The notes: a model not told the origin generated them from the letters alone. Shown: positions 8,509 through 18,145, counted from the first letter of the stretch. The stretch: 64,000 nt of DNA from Ulvibacter algarum (GCA_947488905.1 CANLBJ010000006.1:62001-126000), one strand, 5' to 3'. A program made the numbers and translations.

Positions 8509-8880
8509 ATGAAAGCAGTACTTCTTGTTTTTTTAGGTGGAGGTTTAGGCAGCGCAGCGCGTTATCTAGTATCACGTACATTAAACAGTGCGCCTCCTGG
8601 TTTTCCTTATGGTACCTTTGTTGTTAACATTATAGGGAGCCTTATTATTGGGGTTATTCTTGGGTTTGCCCTCAAACACCACTCACCATCTAGTAATACT
8701 GCATTATTTATAGCGACAGGACTTTGTGGTGGTTTTACCACGTTTTCTGCTTTTGCTTATGAGAATGTGATGTTTTTAAAATCTGGAGATTATCAAACTT
8801 TTATGCTTTACGCATTTGGCAGTGTAATTTTGGGGCTTGCTGCTGTTTTTGCCGGCATCTGGATGACAAAATTTTTTTAG
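8509..8880 (+). CDS. crcB: Fluoride channel FluC/CrcB
   Basis: 123 residues with four transmembrane helices. The hallmark motifs of the Fluc family are GGGLGSAARY at the start, GTFVVNIIGS (conserved Asn), and GLCGGFTTFSAF containing the Phe/Thr residues lining the ion path and central Na+ site. It forms a dual-topology dimer that lets fluoride leave the cytoplasm. It starts one base after the upstream stop. Its own stop overlaps the convergent DUF1684 stop. No fluoride riboswitch fits between it and the gene before. Confidence 0.95.
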   Translation: MKAVLLVFLGGGLGSAARYLVSRTLNSAPPGFPYGTFVVNIIGSLIIGVILGFALKHHSPSSNTALFIATGLCGGFTTFSAFAYENVMFLKSGDYQTFMLYAFGSVILGLAAVFAGIWMTKFF

Positions 8881-9482
8881 TGTTTCTTAAACTCTTTTAC
8901 ACCAGCCTCTATTCTTACTCCTAAGTCATTTTCTTTTGGCGGAATAGGACACGAGTAGTTATGATTATAAGCGCAATAAGGATTATAAGCTTTATTAAAA
9001 TCAAGAACAATAATATCTCCCTCTGGTATATAGGCATCTAAAAACTTACCGCCACCATAACTACCATCTCCACTGGTCCAGTCTGTGTATGGTAAAAACA
9101 GATAATCTTTTAATTTTGGATCATCATAAGGCGTTGTGTTTTTATACAGATTAAGCATTAGTGCTACTCCGTCAATACTAAAATGTGCCTCACCATATTT
9201 TACATATTCTGGTTTTCTTTCAGTTGTAGTTGGCATTAAAAAAGGTTTTTCATCTGGAGTTCTCACAAACGTAGCCTCTACTCTGTACTTTAAATCTATA
9301 GGATAAAAATCTAAGGATTTAAATTTTCTCAAATCTTTTTTAGTTAAAATGGTCGTTTCTTTATTGGCAAACTTTTCATTTTCTTCTGCACGGTAATCAA
9401 CAATCTCTTGTGTCAATTCTGCTGGAGTTTGAGCAAAAAGAACATTTCCGAAGCATAAAAAAAACAGTAAAGCAAATCTCAT
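8877..9482 (-). CDS. Exported DUF1684 protein
   Basis: 201 residues with a signal peptide (MRFALLFFLCFGNVLFAQ). The body matches DUF1684: FYPIDLKYRVEA near the start, G-x-AHFSIDG, LPYTDWTSGDGSYGGGKFLDA, and the C-terminal NKAYNPYCAYNHNYSCPIPPKEN motif with conserved Cys residues. The biochemical role of this family is unknown. It may be secreted or periplasmic. The stop overlaps the crcB stop by 4 bp on the opposite strand. Confidence 0.88.
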   Translation of the reverse strand: MRFALLFFLCFGNVLFAQTPAELTQEIVDYRAEENEKFANKETTILTKKDLRKFKSLDFYPIDLKYRVEATFVRTPDEKPFLMPTTTERKPEYVKYGEAHFSIDGVALMLNLYKNTTPYDDPKLKDYLFLPYTDWTSGDGSYGGGKFLDAYIPEGDIIVLDFNKAYNPYCAYNHNYSCPIPPKENDLGVRIEAGVKEFKKH

Positions 9483-9655
9483 AATATCTTATTTTAGCGA
9501 AAGATACTTTATTCATATTTCAGAAAAAAACAGAAAAGGAACGTTAAACAAAAATTAATAAGTAAGTTTGAACCTATAAATCAGCAACTTGAACAAAACA
9601 ATCACATATTCTAGATATACCACTTGGGTGCAGACACTGTGCAACGAGGAGTTTT

Positions 9656-9663
9656 TAGTTTTG
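9656..9663 (+). promoter_or_regulatory. -7 box TAGTTTTG
   Basis: Matches TAnnTTTG, 77 bp before the MFS gene ATG. A transcript from here would begin just upstream of the strong hairpin at 9691-9722, placing that hairpin in the leader. Confidence 0.45.
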
Positions 9664-9690
9664 TGATATACATATAAGATATTTCAATTA

Positions 9691-9722
9691 TAAAGCGTCC
9701 CGTTTCTAAACGGGACGCTTTA
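9691..9722 (+). terminator. Orphan terminator or attenuator hairpin in the MFS leader
   Basis: A 15-bp perfect stem with a 2-base centre (TAAAGCGTCCCGTTT, CT, then the reverse complement) is followed by TTTTT. It looks like an intrinsic terminator, but no gene lies between it and the divergent start at 9482. It stands 17 bp before the MFS ATG. It may be an attenuator, or the end of a very short RNA. Confidence 0.6.
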
Positions 9723-9739
9723 TTTTTACACCCTAACCA

Positions 9740-10963
9740 ATGAAAAAATTATTAAGCACATATACAGACAACTTTAAAGGGTTGTCAAAAGAAATCTGGC
9801 TGCTCTCTTTAGTGACTTTTATAAATAGGGCTGGCGCTATGGTATTACCATTTTTATCCCTCTATTTTGTAAATGATCAGTGTTATTCCCTACCTCAAGT
9901 TGGGATTATTATGACATTTTATGGGCTAGGTTCTTTTTTAGGAACGATGGCAGGTGGACGATTAACAGACCTTATAGGTTTTTATAAAGTGATTGTAGCG
10001 AGCTTGTTTTTTGGCGGTGTAGGTTTTGTGTTATTTCAATTTATAGATGGATTTTATGCAACCTGCATTGGGATGTTCTTCCTTATTTTTATTGCAGACT
10101 CGTACCGTCCAGCTGTTTTTGTTGCTATAGATGTTTACAGTAAACCAGAAAACAAGACAAGGAGTATGGCGCTTTTAAGACTTGCCATAAATCTTGGGTT
10201 CTCAATAGGACCGTTAATTGGTGGTATTATAATCGCACGTATTAATTATGCTTCATTATTCTGGGTAGATGGCTTAACATGTATTATTGCTGCCATTGCA
10301 TTATTTGTATTATTAAAGCCAAAAGCAGTCGCTAAAGAAGAAACAAAAACACCTGTAGTTATTGAAGGGGTTTCACCATACAGAAACCCTCATTATATGC
10401 TGCTATTTGTTATTATGGTTTTAAGTAGTATCACATTTGTACAATATTTTAGTGTGATGCCATTATACTGGGAGGCAGATTATTTATTGACAGAAGATAA
10501 CATAGGATGGCTCATGTTTATTAACGGCGCCATCATTGTTGTTTTTGAAATGCCACTAGTCTCTTGGTTAGAAAAGATTAATATTTCTAAAACAATGGCT
10601 GTTTTTTGGGGTGGTGTTTTTCTAGGAGTTAGCTTTCTAGTTGTAAACTTAACCACAGGAATATGGATACTTGTAGTGGGTATGATACTTATGACTATTG
10701 GTGAGATGATTGCATCGCCTTTTGCTAGCACCTTAGCTTTACAAATGTCACCTAAAGGTAGAAAAGGTAGTTACATGGCATTATTCTCAATGAGTTTTTC
10801 TATCTCTCACATGGTAGGTCATAATGGCGGGATGAATCTTGCAAACACCTTTGGCTACGACATCACTTGGTACATTATGTTTGCTTTTATGATCCTCGTT
10901 TCTGCTTTAACTTTATGGTTGTATTATGTACTAAAAAAATCACCTAAATTTGACACTTATTAA
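9740..10963 (+). CDS. MFS transporter, 12 transmembrane helices
   Basis: 407 residues. The loop between helices 2 and 3 carries a recognisable MFS motif A (GGRLTDLIGFYKVI). Helices are spread through the protein with a central cytoplasmic loop near KPKAVAKEETKTP (about residues 190-205). It resembles multidrug/unknown-substrate exporters of the MdtH/YdeE type rather than sugar symporters, but the substrate cannot be deduced. The next gene begins 7 bp after the stop, so the two form an operon. The leader holds a strong hairpin. Confidence 0.88.
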   Translation: MKKLLSTYTDNFKGLSKEIWLLSLVTFINRAGAMVLPFLSLYFVNDQCYSLPQVGIIMTFYGLGSFLGTMAGGRLTDLIGFYKVIVASLFFGGVGFVLFQFIDGFYATCIGMFFLIFIADSYRPAVFVAIDVYSKPENKTRSMALLRLAINLGFSIGPLIGGIIIARINYASLFWVDGLTCIIAAIALFVLLKPKAVAKEETKTPVVIEGVSPYRNPHYMLLFVIMVLSSITFVQYFSVMPLYWEADYLLTEDNIGWLMFINGAIIVVFEMPLVSWLEKINISKTMAVFWGGVFLGVSFLVVNLTTGIWILVVGMILMTIGEMIASPFASTLALQMSPKGRKGSYMALFSMSFSISHMVGHNGGMNLANTFGYDITWYIMFAFMILVSALTLWLYYVLKKSPKFDTY

Positions 10964-10970
10964 TTTAACT

Positions 10971-11714
10971 ATGAAATACATTACACTACTAATAGCAAGT
11001 TTCTTTTTTATTGCCTGCGGCGAAAATGCACCAGACTCGACACATAGTCATGAGAAAGAAACAATAGTTAAAACGTTTCCAAAACTAGATAGCACACGTT
11101 ATAATGTAGGCTTTCTAATTATGGATGGTGTCTTTAATACAGAATTAACTGCGCCTTTTGATATCTATCAGCATACTATTTTTAGAGATAGTATAAAAGC
11201 AATGAATGTTTTTACGGTGGCTAATACTGACTACCCAATAACCACTTTTGAAGGTATGCGAATCTTGCCAGACTACAACTATATGACAGATAATGTACCA
11301 ACAATTGATATTCTAGTAGTACCAAGTGCGGAGCACCACCTAGACACAGACCTTGAAGACACAGCGATGTTAAACTTTGTGAAAAAAGTAGATAAAGAAG
11401 CGCTTTTTATCACCTCACACTGTGACGGTGCATTTGTATTAGCAAAAGCAGGCCTGTTAGATGGTAAAGTCTCTACAACCTTCCCTAGTGATATTGATGC
11501 AATGCGAGATATGTTTCCAGCTTTAGACGTTAGAAAAAATGCTCTTTTTGTTCACGATGGCAAATACATTACCTCTGCCGGAGGGGCTAAAAGTTTTGAG
11601 GCTGCGCTATATTTAACAGAGCATTTATATGGTAAAAAAGTAGCACAATCTCTAGCAGGCGGCCTTGTTATTGATTGGAATCTTGAAGAAGTTCCACATT
11701 TAATTATAGATTAA
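10971..11714 (+). CDS. DJ-1/PfpI-family lipoprotein
   Basis: The start MKYITLLIASFFFIAC gives a lipoprotein signal; the longer reading frame (10950) overlaps the MFS gene and adds non-signal residues. The mature part is a class I glutamine amidotransferase-like DJ-1/PfpI fold: VGFLIMDGVFNTELTAPFDIYQ at the start, a nucleophile elbow ITSHCDGAFVLAKAGLLDG with the candidate nucleophile Cys, and SAGGAKSFEAAL near the end. Related domains occur in isonitrile hydratases and in AraC-type regulators. An envelope-anchored copy is unusual. Function unknown. Confidence 0.85.
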   Translation: MKYITLLIASFFFIACGENAPDSTHSHEKETIVKTFPKLDSTRYNVGFLIMDGVFNTELTAPFDIYQHTIFRDSIKAMNVFTVANTDYPITTFEGMRILPDYNYMTDNVPTIDILVVPSAEHHLDTDLEDTAMLNFVKKVDKEALFITSHCDGAFVLAKAGLLDGKVSTTFPSDIDAMRDMFPALDVRKNALFVHDGKYITSAGGAKSFEAALYLTEHLYGKKVAQSLAGGLVIDWNLEEVPHLIID

Positions 11715-11723
11715 AAACGCTAA

Positions 11724-12182
11724 TTACTTTAATGGCTTAATACTATTGTTTGCAACCACATGCGATAATACTATTTGAGTTTTAGTCTCCCCATAAATAA
11801 TAAGCTGATCTATAAAAGCCTCAAGATGCCTTTGATTTTTTAAAATCACCTCCATCACAATGTTTTCATTACCTGTAATCCTGTAACAGTTTAAAACCTC
11901 ATCATAGGTGTTTACCTTATCAAGAAAGGGCTTTAATTTTCCCATAAAAGCTCTAACAGTAATTATTGCTTTAAGTTGATAATTGGCAACATATGGTGAC
12001 ACAACTGTGTGATATCCTCTTATTAAACCAGCATCTTCCATTTTTTTAATTCGTTCAGAAACTGCAGGGGAGCTTATCCCTACGGTCCTCCCTATCTCTG
12101 CATTAGACATTCTTGCATTGTCTTGCAAAAGACCTAAAATCTTCCAGTTTAGGCTATCTATGTTTATTTTAACGTCAATCAT
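11724..12182 (-). CDS. Lrp/AsnC-family transcriptional regulator
   Basis: 152 residues. The N-terminal winged helix-turn-helix spans about 8-60 (DSLNWKILGLLQDNARMSNAEIG, then SPAVSERIKKMEDAG), and the C-terminal RAM/AsnC ligand domain about 68-145 with VLNCYRITGNENIVMEV. It likely responds to an amino acid and forms octamers. It is divergent from the gene at 12292 and shares the 109-bp promoter region with it. Confidence 0.93.
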   Translation of the reverse strand: MIDVKINIDSLNWKILGLLQDNARMSNAEIGRTVGISSPAVSERIKKMEDAGLIRGYHTVVSPYVANYQLKAIITVRAFMGKLKPFLDKVNTYDEVLNCYRITGNENIVMEVILKNQRHLEAFIDQLIIYGETKTQIVLSHVVANNSIKPLK

Positions 12183-12204
12183 AAAATTTCATTATTATTT
12201 AAAG

Positions 12205-12212
12205 CAAATATA
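12205..12212 (-). promoter_or_regulatory. -7 box TATATTTG for the Lrp/AsnC gene
   Basis: Reverse-strand TAnnTTTG match, 22 bp before the ATG at 12182. Confidence 0.5.
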
Positions 12213-12256
12213 CCCATTTACCTTAAATACTAAATACGTTTATGCAGCCTACTTAG

Positions 12257-12264
12257 TAAATTTG
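12257..12264 (+). promoter_or_regulatory. -7 box TAAATTTG for the gene at 12292
   Basis: Forward TAnnTTTG match, 27 bp before the ATG. It lies back to back with the Lrp/AsnC promoter, so the regulator may control both. Confidence 0.5.
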
Positions 12265-12291
12265 AGATGCTATTGAATTTGAGAACAACCC

Positions 12292-12687
12292 ATGAAACCT
12301 ACAAGATCACATCATTTTCCTTCATCACCTATTTATAATAAGGCGATGGAAATTCTTACATTGTCAAGAAACATATCTACGTACTTGGTAGATGACTTTG
12401 TTTCTTGCACAAAAAACAACCATGAGCATCCCGGAATTTATTTTTCTGGAGATATAATACAACAATCTAACTCTCTGGCACCAGAAATTTTAAAGGCAGA
12501 AAGCCATCCATTTCAAGAAGATAGAATGAAGCATCTTGCTTCGCTAGAAAGACTGACTATGTCTTTAACTAAAAACTGTGATCGTCTAGAAAATTTTCCT
12601 TCTAACGGAAAAGACTTTTTACCAATTCTTAGAAAAGAATTAAAAAAATTTAGAAAACTACAGCGTAACTGGATGATGACATTATAA
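12292..12687 (+). CDS. Hypothetical helical protein
   Basis: 131 residues, no signal peptide. The sequence is dominated by amphipathic helices (residues 14-40, 55-95 and 105-130) with a basic C-terminus. It is reminiscent of small four-helix-bundle proteins but not confidently assigned. An exact -7 box upstream and a strong terminator downstream support it as a single-gene transcript. Divergent from an Lrp/AsnC regulator, which may control it. Confidence 0.7.
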   Translation: MKPTRSHHFPSSPIYNKAMEILTLSRNISTYLVDDFVSCTKNNHEHPGIYFSGDIIQQSNSLAPEILKAESHPFQEDRMKHLASLERLTMSLTKNCDRLENFPSNGKDFLPILRKELKKFRKLQRNWMMTL

Positions 12688-12707
12688 TAATAACCAACCA
12701 TAAATGT

Positions 12708-12740
12708 AAAAACCCCAAATATATTATTTGGGGTTTTTTT
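12708..12740 (+). terminator. Intrinsic terminator
   Basis: AAAAACCCCAAAT pairs with ATTTGGGGTTTTT around a 5-base loop, followed by further T residues, 20 bp after the stop at 12687. Confidence 0.85.
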
Positions 12741-12846
12741 ATTGCTTTAACTTAAGTCGAGATAAGCGATTCAAACATTTGATTAATCTTTCGTTTCATT
12801 AATATTTCAGAAAAGAAAAGATCCCGACATACAAATTTTTGCCTGC

Positions 12847-12866
12847 CCTTAGCGGAGCCGAAGGGT
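12847..12866. repeat. REP-like hairpin directly after the IcmF stop
   Basis: On the reverse strand CCCTT, ten bases, AAGGG forms a small hairpin with the core TTCGGCTCCGCT shared with 62-73. It abuts the stop codon of the mutase gene and may help terminate or stabilise its transcript. Confidence 0.45.
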
Positions 12867-15800
12867 TTACATATTTCTTCTGTACTGGCCTCCTACTTCA
12901 AATAACTTAGCTGTAATCTGACCTAAAGAGCAAACCTTTGTAGCCTCCATTAATTGCTCAAACATATTCTCATTGTTAATTGCAGCAGTTTGCACCTTTT
13001 TAATACTCTCTTGCGCCTTATCACCAAAAGCTTTATGAAGATTATTAAGTGTTTTAATTTGAAATTGTTTCTCTTCTTCTGTTGCTCGTATTACCTCTGC
13101 TGGTTGTACAGTAGGTGACCCCTTACTACTTAAAAAAGTATTCACTCCAATAATAGGAAACTCTCCAGTATGCTTCAATGTCTCATAATAAAGACTCTCT
13201 TCTTGAATCATACTTCTTTGGTACATTGTTTCCATCGCACCAAGTACTCCACCCCTCTCTGTGATTCTGTCAAATTCTAACAATACTGCTTCTTCCACAA
13301 GATCTGTTAACTCTTCAATAATAAATGAACCTTGTATTGGGTTTTCGTTTTTAGCTAATCCCAGCTCTTTATTAATAATTAATTGGATCGCCATTGCACG
13401 ACGTACGCTTTCTTCTGTAGGTGTTGTAATAGCCTCATCATACGCATTTGTGTGTAACGAGTTACAGTTATCATTAATTGCATACAAAGCTTGTAGCGTG
13501 GTGCGTATGTCATTAAAATCAATCTCTTGAGCATGCAAAGATCTTCCAGAAGTCTGGATGTGATACTTTAACATTTGTGCTCTAGAGTTGGCGTTGTATT
13601 TATTTTTCATCGCCTTAGCCCATATTTTACGAGCAACACGACCTATCACAGAATATTCTGGATCAATACCATTACTAAAGAAGAATGATAAATTAGGGCC
13701 AAATTTATTAATATCCATTCCGCGGCTTAAGTAATACTCAACATAAGTAAAACCGTTAGAAAGCGTAAATGCTAACTGTGTTATTGGGTTAGCCCCAGCC
13801 TCTGCAATGTGGTATCCACTAATAGAAACCGAGTAGAAATTACGTACTTGGTTTTCAATAAAATATTGCTGTACATCACCCATAAGGCGAAGCGCAAATT
13901 CCGTAGAAAAAATACACGTATTTTGAGCTTGATCTTCTTTTAAGATATCTGCTTGCACCGTACCACGTACTTGCATCATGGTGTCTGCTTTAATCTTAAA
14001 GTACACATCTGCCGGTAATACTAGATCTCCGGTTACTCCCAGAAGCATTAATCCTAGACCGTTATTCCCTTCTGGCAATTCACCATTATAAGTAGGTCTA
14101 TCAACGCCGCGCTCTGCATAAATCTCCTTAATTCGAGCTTCAATTTCGTTTTCTATTTGGTTTTCCTTGATATACTTTTCACAATTTTGATCAATGGCAG
14201 CATTCATAAAGAAACCTAACAACATAGGTGCTGGTCCATTTATAGTCATAGACACAGAAGTCATTGGGTGGCTTAAATCAAAACCACTGTATAATTTTTT
14301 AGCATCATCAAGACAGCAAATAGAAACCCCAGCATTACCTATTTTTCCGTAGATGTCTGGTCTTAGATGTGGATCATTTCCGTAGAGCGTTACACTATCA
14401 AAAGCAGTTGATAAACGTTTAGCAGGTAATCCCATACTCACATAGTGAAAACGTCTATTTGTACGTTCTGGTCCACCTTCTCCTGCAAACATTCTTGTAG
14501 GATCTTCTCCCGTTCTTTTAAAAGGATACAATCCAGATGTGTATGGATATTCTCCTGGCACATTCTCCTGTAATGTCCATCTTAAAATATCTCCCCAAGC
14601 CTGGTATTTAGGCAAAGCAACTTTAGGTATCTGTGTATGTGATAAACTCTCTGTATGTGTATCAATATTAATCTCCTTGTCACGTACTTTAAAAGTGTAC
14701 ACAGGATTTTTATATTTATTTACTTTCTCATCCCATCCGGTAATTACCTCCCAGTTATATGGATCGAGATTTAGTTTTACGCGATCAAACTCTGCATTAA
14801 GTAATTTAATTAACTCTTTATTTTCTTCTGAAACATTAAAGGCATCACTATTAAGTCCTGCTTTATCAAGTTCTGGCAATGTTCCTGTTACAGATTCTAT
14901 TGTTTTAAAAATTCCATAAAGCTTTTGAGCAACCTCAGCTTGTTCGCTAGCGGTTTTATCATAAGCTCTGTTCGTTTCAGAAATCTCAGAAAGATATCTT
15001 GTTCTTGCAGGTGGGATAACGAAAATCTTTTCGCTCATCTCATCTGTAATCTCAAAGGTAGATTTTAAATCTGTTTCTGTTTTCTCTTCAAGCTCAGCCA
15101 TAATAGCACTATAAAGCTTGTTCATACCTGGATCATTAAACTGCGAAGCAATTGTGCCGTAAACAGGTAAGTCATCTTGGTGCGTATCCCATAACTGGTG
15201 GTTACGCATATATTGTTTTTTAACATCACGTAGTGCATCTAGTGAACCACGCTTATCAAACTTGTTTATTGCTACTAGATCTGCAAAATCAAGCATATCT
15301 ATTTTTTCTAGCTGTGTTGCAGCACCAAATTCTGGCGTCATTACATATAAAGACACATCACTGTGTTCTAAAATCTCTGTATCACTTTGCCCTATTCCTG
15401 AAGTTTCTAGAATAATCAAGTCATATTCTGCCGCTTTTATAACCTCTATTGCTTGCGCTACATATTTTGATAAAGCAAGATTAGATTGTCTTGTTGCAAG
15501 ACTACGCATATATACTCTTGGTGAGTTAATAGCGTTCATTCTAATTCTATCACCTAATAAGGCTCCACCTGTTTTACGTTTAGATGGATCTACAGAAATA
15601 AGCCCAATTGTTTTTTCTGGGAAGTCAATTAAAAAACGTCTCACTAATTCATCAACTAAAGATGATTTACCAGAACCACCGGTTCCTGTAATACCAAGAA
15701 CTGGAGTTTTTAATGTTTCGTTCTTTTTTGCAATGGTCTTTAATGTTTCCGAAGCGATATCAGGAAAATTTTCTGCTGCAGAAATAATACGAGCAATAGC

Positions 15801-16292
15801 ACCTGGCTTTTTACTGGCTAATTCTTTAAACTCTCCATTAAGTGCATCGCCTATAGGGTAGTCTGATGTTTTAACAAGATCATTGATCATACCTTGTAGT
15901 CCCATCGCTCTACCATCATCTGGAGAATAAATGCGGGTAATCCCATAGTCCATTAACTCTTTTATTTCTTCTGGCAGAATTACACCACCACCACCACCAA
16001 AAATCTTGATGTGTTCTGCTCCTTTCTCCTTGAGCAAGTCATACATATATTTAAAGTACTCATTATGACCCCCTTGATAAGAAGTCATTGCTATCGCATT
16101 TGCATCTTCTTGTATTGCAGTATTTACTACCTCTTCTACACTACGGTCATGACCTAAGTGAATTACCTCTACACCTGTAGACTGAATAATACGGCGCATA
16201 ATATTTATAGCCGCATCATGCCCGTCAAAGAGTGAGGCTGCTGTTACTATTCTAACTTTATTTGTGGGTATGTATGGAGTTGCTTGTTGCAT
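12867..16292 (-). CDS. icmF: Fused isobutyryl-CoA mutase IcmF
   Basis: 1141 residues with all three parts of the IcmF fusion. First is a cobalamin-binding domain (about 10-145) with the DGH motif, lower-ligand His25, and a glycine-rich FGGGGG loop. Next is a MeaB-type G-protein chaperone (about 190-410) with P-loop GTGGSGKSS near 203-211. Last is the TIM-barrel acyl-CoA mutase (about 560-1140). In the substrate pocket the sequence TRMFAGEGG puts Phe602 where methylmalonyl-CoA mutases have Tyr, the signature that separates IcmF from methylmalonyl-CoA mutase. It interconverts isobutyryl-CoA and n-butyryl-CoA (or isovaleryl/pivalyl-CoA in some homologues) using adenosylcobalamin. Automatic annotation often calls it methylmalonyl-CoA mutase. 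Single-gene transcript. Confidence 0.93.
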   Translation of the reverse strand: MQQATPYIPTNKVRIVTAASLFDGHDAAINIMRRIIQSTGVEVIHLGHDRSVEEVVNTAIQEDANAIAMTSYQGGHNEYFKYMYDLLKEKGAEHIKIFGGGGGVILPEEIKELMDYGITRIYSPDDGRAMGLQGMINDLVKTSDYPIGDALNGEFKELASKKPGAIARIISAAENFPDIASETLKTIAKKNETLKTPVLGITGTGGSGKSSLVDELVRRFLIDFPEKTIGLISVDPSKRKTGGALLGDRIRMNAINSPRVYMRSLATRQSNLALSKYVAQAIEVIKAAEYDLIILETSGIGQSDTEILEHSDVSLYVMTPEFGAATQLEKIDMLDFADLVAINKFDKRGSLDALRDVKKQYMRNHQLWDTHQDDLPVYGTIASQFNDPGMNKLYSAIMAELEEKTETDLKSTFEITDEMSEKIFVIPPARTRYLSEISETNRAYDKTASEQAEVAQKLYGIFKTIESVTGTLPELDKAGLNSDAFNVSEENKELIKLLNAEFDRVKLNLDPYNWEVITGWDEKVNKYKNPVYTFKVRDKEINIDTHTESLSHTQIPKVALPKYQAWGDILRWTLQENVPGEYPYTSGLYPFKRTGEDPTRMFAGEGGPERTNRRFHYVSMGLPAKRLSTAFDSVTLYGNDPHLRPDIYGKIGNAGVSICCLDDAKKLYSGFDLSHPMTSVSMTINGPAPMLLGFFMNAAIDQNCEKYIKENQIENEIEARIKEIYAERGVDRPTYNGELPEGNNGLGLMLLGVTGDLVLPADVYFKIKADTMMQVRGTVQADILKEDQAQNTCIFSTEFALRLMGDVQQYFIENQVRNFYSVSISGYHIAEAGANPITQLAFTLSNGFTYVEYYLSRGMDINKFGPNLSFFFSNGIDPEYSVIGRVARKIWAKAMKNKYNANSRAQMLKYHIQTSGRSLHAQEIDFNDIRTTLQALYAINDNCNSLHTNAYDEAITTPTEESVRRAMAIQLIINKELGLAKNENPIQGSFIIEELTDLVEEAVLLEFDRITERGGVLGAMETMYQRSMIQEESLYYETLKHTGEFPIIGVNTFLSSKGSPTVQPAEVIRATEEEKQFQIKTLNNLHKAFGDKAQESIKKVQTAAINNENMFEQLMEATKVCSLGQITAKLFEVGGQYRRNM

Positions 16293-16315
16293 TTTTTTAC
16301 TTAATTTTAGTGATG

Positions 16316-16323
16316 CAAATTTA
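16316..16323 (-). promoter_or_regulatory. -7 box TAAATTTG for icmF
   Basis: Reverse-strand TAnnTTTG match, 23 bp before the ATG at 16292. Confidence 0.5.
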
Positions 16324-16457
16324 AGTAAATTAGGAGTGATATCAACATTTAATAGTCTCTTCCTTAAAATACTAAAGTTTTAATAAAAGCATTTTAACTT
16401 TTAGTTATATTTTGTATATTGCTCAAATATTAAACTTAATTTATAAAAAACACTATT

Positions 16458-17357
16458 ATGAAAAAAATTTACTTATTAGCAGCTACTGCTTTATTTGCTT
16501 TATCTGCAAACGCACAATTTACAGAAGGATTTGAGTCTTATGATGACGGACCAATCTTTACTGACCTTTGGACTACTTGGTCTGGTTCTGATACAGGTAC
16601 TGAAAACATGTTAGTATCTGACGAAAAAGCATTTGAAGGAGCACAATCTGGACTTGTTGCTGGTGGTGGAGCTCAAGATGCTGTATTAGACTTTCCTGGT
16701 GCTGCTTTAACATCTGGAGTGTATTCATTACAAATGAAATTGTCTATCGCTTCTGGAAAAACTGGATACCTTAACTTACAAGGTAACGTTGATCCTAATG
16801 CAAATGCAGTTCAAGAATTTTTATCAAACAACGTTAACTTTACTGCTGGTAGTATGACTATCAACCCAGGTACAGACTTAGCTGTTCTTGTTGATGGATC
16901 TAGCGCAGTATCTTACACAGAAAACATCTGGTTTGATGTTCTTTTTGTAGTAGACCTTGATGCTGCAACATACGAAGTAAGAGTTGATGGTGTTTCTGCT
17001 GGAGTTTTACCTGCAGGTGCAACTAACTATGGTGGTGTAGATTTTTTCTCTTCTGTAGCTGACACTAACGAAATGTATGTTGATAATGTAGTTTTCGCTT
17101 TAGGTGAACTAGGAGCAGATGATTTTTCTGCAGATGTATTTACAGTATACCCTAACCCAGTTGTAAACACTTTAAACATTCGTTCTGCTGCATCTGTTGA
17201 TAACGTAACTATCTACGATGTATTAGGAAAGCAAGTATTATCTGTTAACCCAGATGCTATCTCTCCTTCTGTAGACATGAGTAACTTATCTTCTGGAGCT
17301 TACTTAGTAAACGTTACTATTGGTAACGCATCTAAGACTATCAAAGTTCTTAAGTAA
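16458..17357 (+). CDS. Secreted T9SS cargo protein with concanavalin-like body
   Basis: 299 residues. The signal peptide (MKKIYLLAATALFALSANAQ) is followed by a beta-rich region of about 190 residues resembling a jelly-roll, from EGFESYDDGPIF to MYVDNVVFALG. A type A T9SS C-terminal sorting domain starts at about residue 228 (VYPNPVVNTLNI, then YDVLGKQVLS, NLSSGAYLVNV, and a basic end TIKVLK). It should cross the outer membrane by the type IX system and be attached or released. Codons are strongly biased (repeated TCT, GCT, GGA), suggesting high expression. Function of the body is unknown. Confidence 0.9.
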   Translation: MKKIYLLAATALFALSANAQFTEGFESYDDGPIFTDLWTTWSGSDTGTENMLVSDEKAFEGAQSGLVAGGGAQDAVLDFPGAALTSGVYSLQMKLSIASGKTGYLNLQGNVDPNANAVQEFLSNNVNFTAGSMTINPGTDLAVLVDGSSAVSYTENIWFDVLFVVDLDAATYEVRVDGVSAGVLPAGATNYGGVDFFSSVADTNEMYVDNVVFALGELGADDFSADVFTVYPNPVVNTLNIRSAASVDNVTIYDVLGKQVLSVNPDAISPSVDMSNLSSGAYLVNVTIGNASKTIKVLK

Positions 17358-17379
17358 TAGTTTATTCTATTAAAATATT

Positions 17380-17411
17380 AAAAGGTCTTCCTAATAGGAA
17401 GGCCTTTTTTT
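17380..17411 (+). terminator. Intrinsic terminator of the T9SS cargo gene
   Basis: AAAAGGTCTTCCTA pairs with TAGGAAGGCCTTTT (one G-T pair) followed by a T-run. The T-run merges with the next promoter box at 17412. Confidence 0.85.
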
Positions 17412-17419
17412 TATCTTTG
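17412..17419 (+). promoter_or_regulatory. -7 box TATCTTTG for the DUF4197 gene
   Basis: Exact TAnnTTTG match starting right at the end of the preceding terminator, 21 bp before the ATG at 17441. It excludes the longer frame start at 17417. Confidence 0.6.
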
Positions 17420-17440
17420 CAATTCAATAAAACTCATATT

Positions 17441-18145
17441 ATGAAAAATATAATTCTTACCATTTGCTGCTTTTCTTTATTCTCTTGCGCAGAACTACAA
17501 CAAGTTGTTAACTCTCTACCTACAGACACCGTAGGTCTTGATCAAGCAACTATAGGAAACGGTCTTAGACAAGCACTTGATGAAGGTATTGATAAACAAG
17601 TAACAAAGCTTACACAGAAAGATGGTTTTTATAAAAACCAACTAGTTAAAATTTTACTACCAGAAGAACTACAAAAAGTAGACAAATCACTAAGAAGCAT
17701 TGGACTAGGAAAACTTGCAGACCAAGGCATAATGGCACTTAACAGAGCAGCAGAAGATGCCGTAAAAGGATCTACTCCTATTTTTGTAAATGCAGTAAAA
17801 GAAATGTCTTTTAACGATGCAAAAACAATCCTTTTAGGCTCAGATAACGCCGCTACTAGCTACCTAGAGACAAAAACAAATACTGCGCTTTACAACCAGT
17901 TTAACCCTGTAATAAAAAACTCATTTTCAAAGGTAGGTGCAGATCAAATATGGTCTAACATCATAACTAAATATAATGCAATCCCGTTAACTAATAACGT
18001 AAACCCAGACTTAACAGACTACGTTACACAACAAGCATTAAAAGGAGTATACACAATGATAAGTGTTGAAGAAAAACAAATAAGAACTAAAGTTTCTTCT
18101 AGAAGCACAGACCTACTTAAGAAAGTCTTTGCGCTACAGGATTAA
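17441..18145 (+). CDS. DUF4197 lipoprotein
   Basis: 234 residues from MKNIILTICCFSLFSC, a lipoprotein signal. The rest matches DUF4197: DQATIGNGLRQALDEGIDKQV, LLPEELQKVDKSLRSIGLG, LNRAAEDAV, AKTILLGSDNAATSYLE and an IKNSFSKVGADQIWS stretch. It is an all-helical envelope protein of unknown role that is widespread in Gram-negative bacteria. The gene has its own promoter and no co-transcribed partner except possibly the short gene at 18226. Confidence 0.9.
   Translation: MKNIILTICCFSLFSCAELQQVVNSLPTDTVGLDQATIGNGLRQALDEGIDKQVTKLTQKDGFYKNQLVKILLPEELQKVDKSLRSIGLGKLADQGIMALNRAAEDAVKGSTPIFVNAVKEMSFNDAKTILLGSDNAATSYLETKTNTALYNQFNPVIKNSFSKVGADQIWSNIITKYNAIPLTNNVNPDLTDYVTQQALKGVYTMISVEEKQIRTKVSSRSTDLLKKVFALQD

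Noticed and set aside
13261-14919. Plus-strand open frames opposite icmF
   Set aside because: Antisense shadows of a long, well-supported gene; no promoter or family match.
15262-15861. 199-codon open frame on the plus strand
   Set aside because: It lies wholly antisense to the G-protein part of icmF, has no recognisable domain, and its composition (Ser/Ile-rich) is that of a shadow of the real frame.
16293-16457. Cobalamin riboswitch near icmF
   Set aside because: The gap is short and lacks the conserved B12-box sequence; an ordinary -7 box explains expression.
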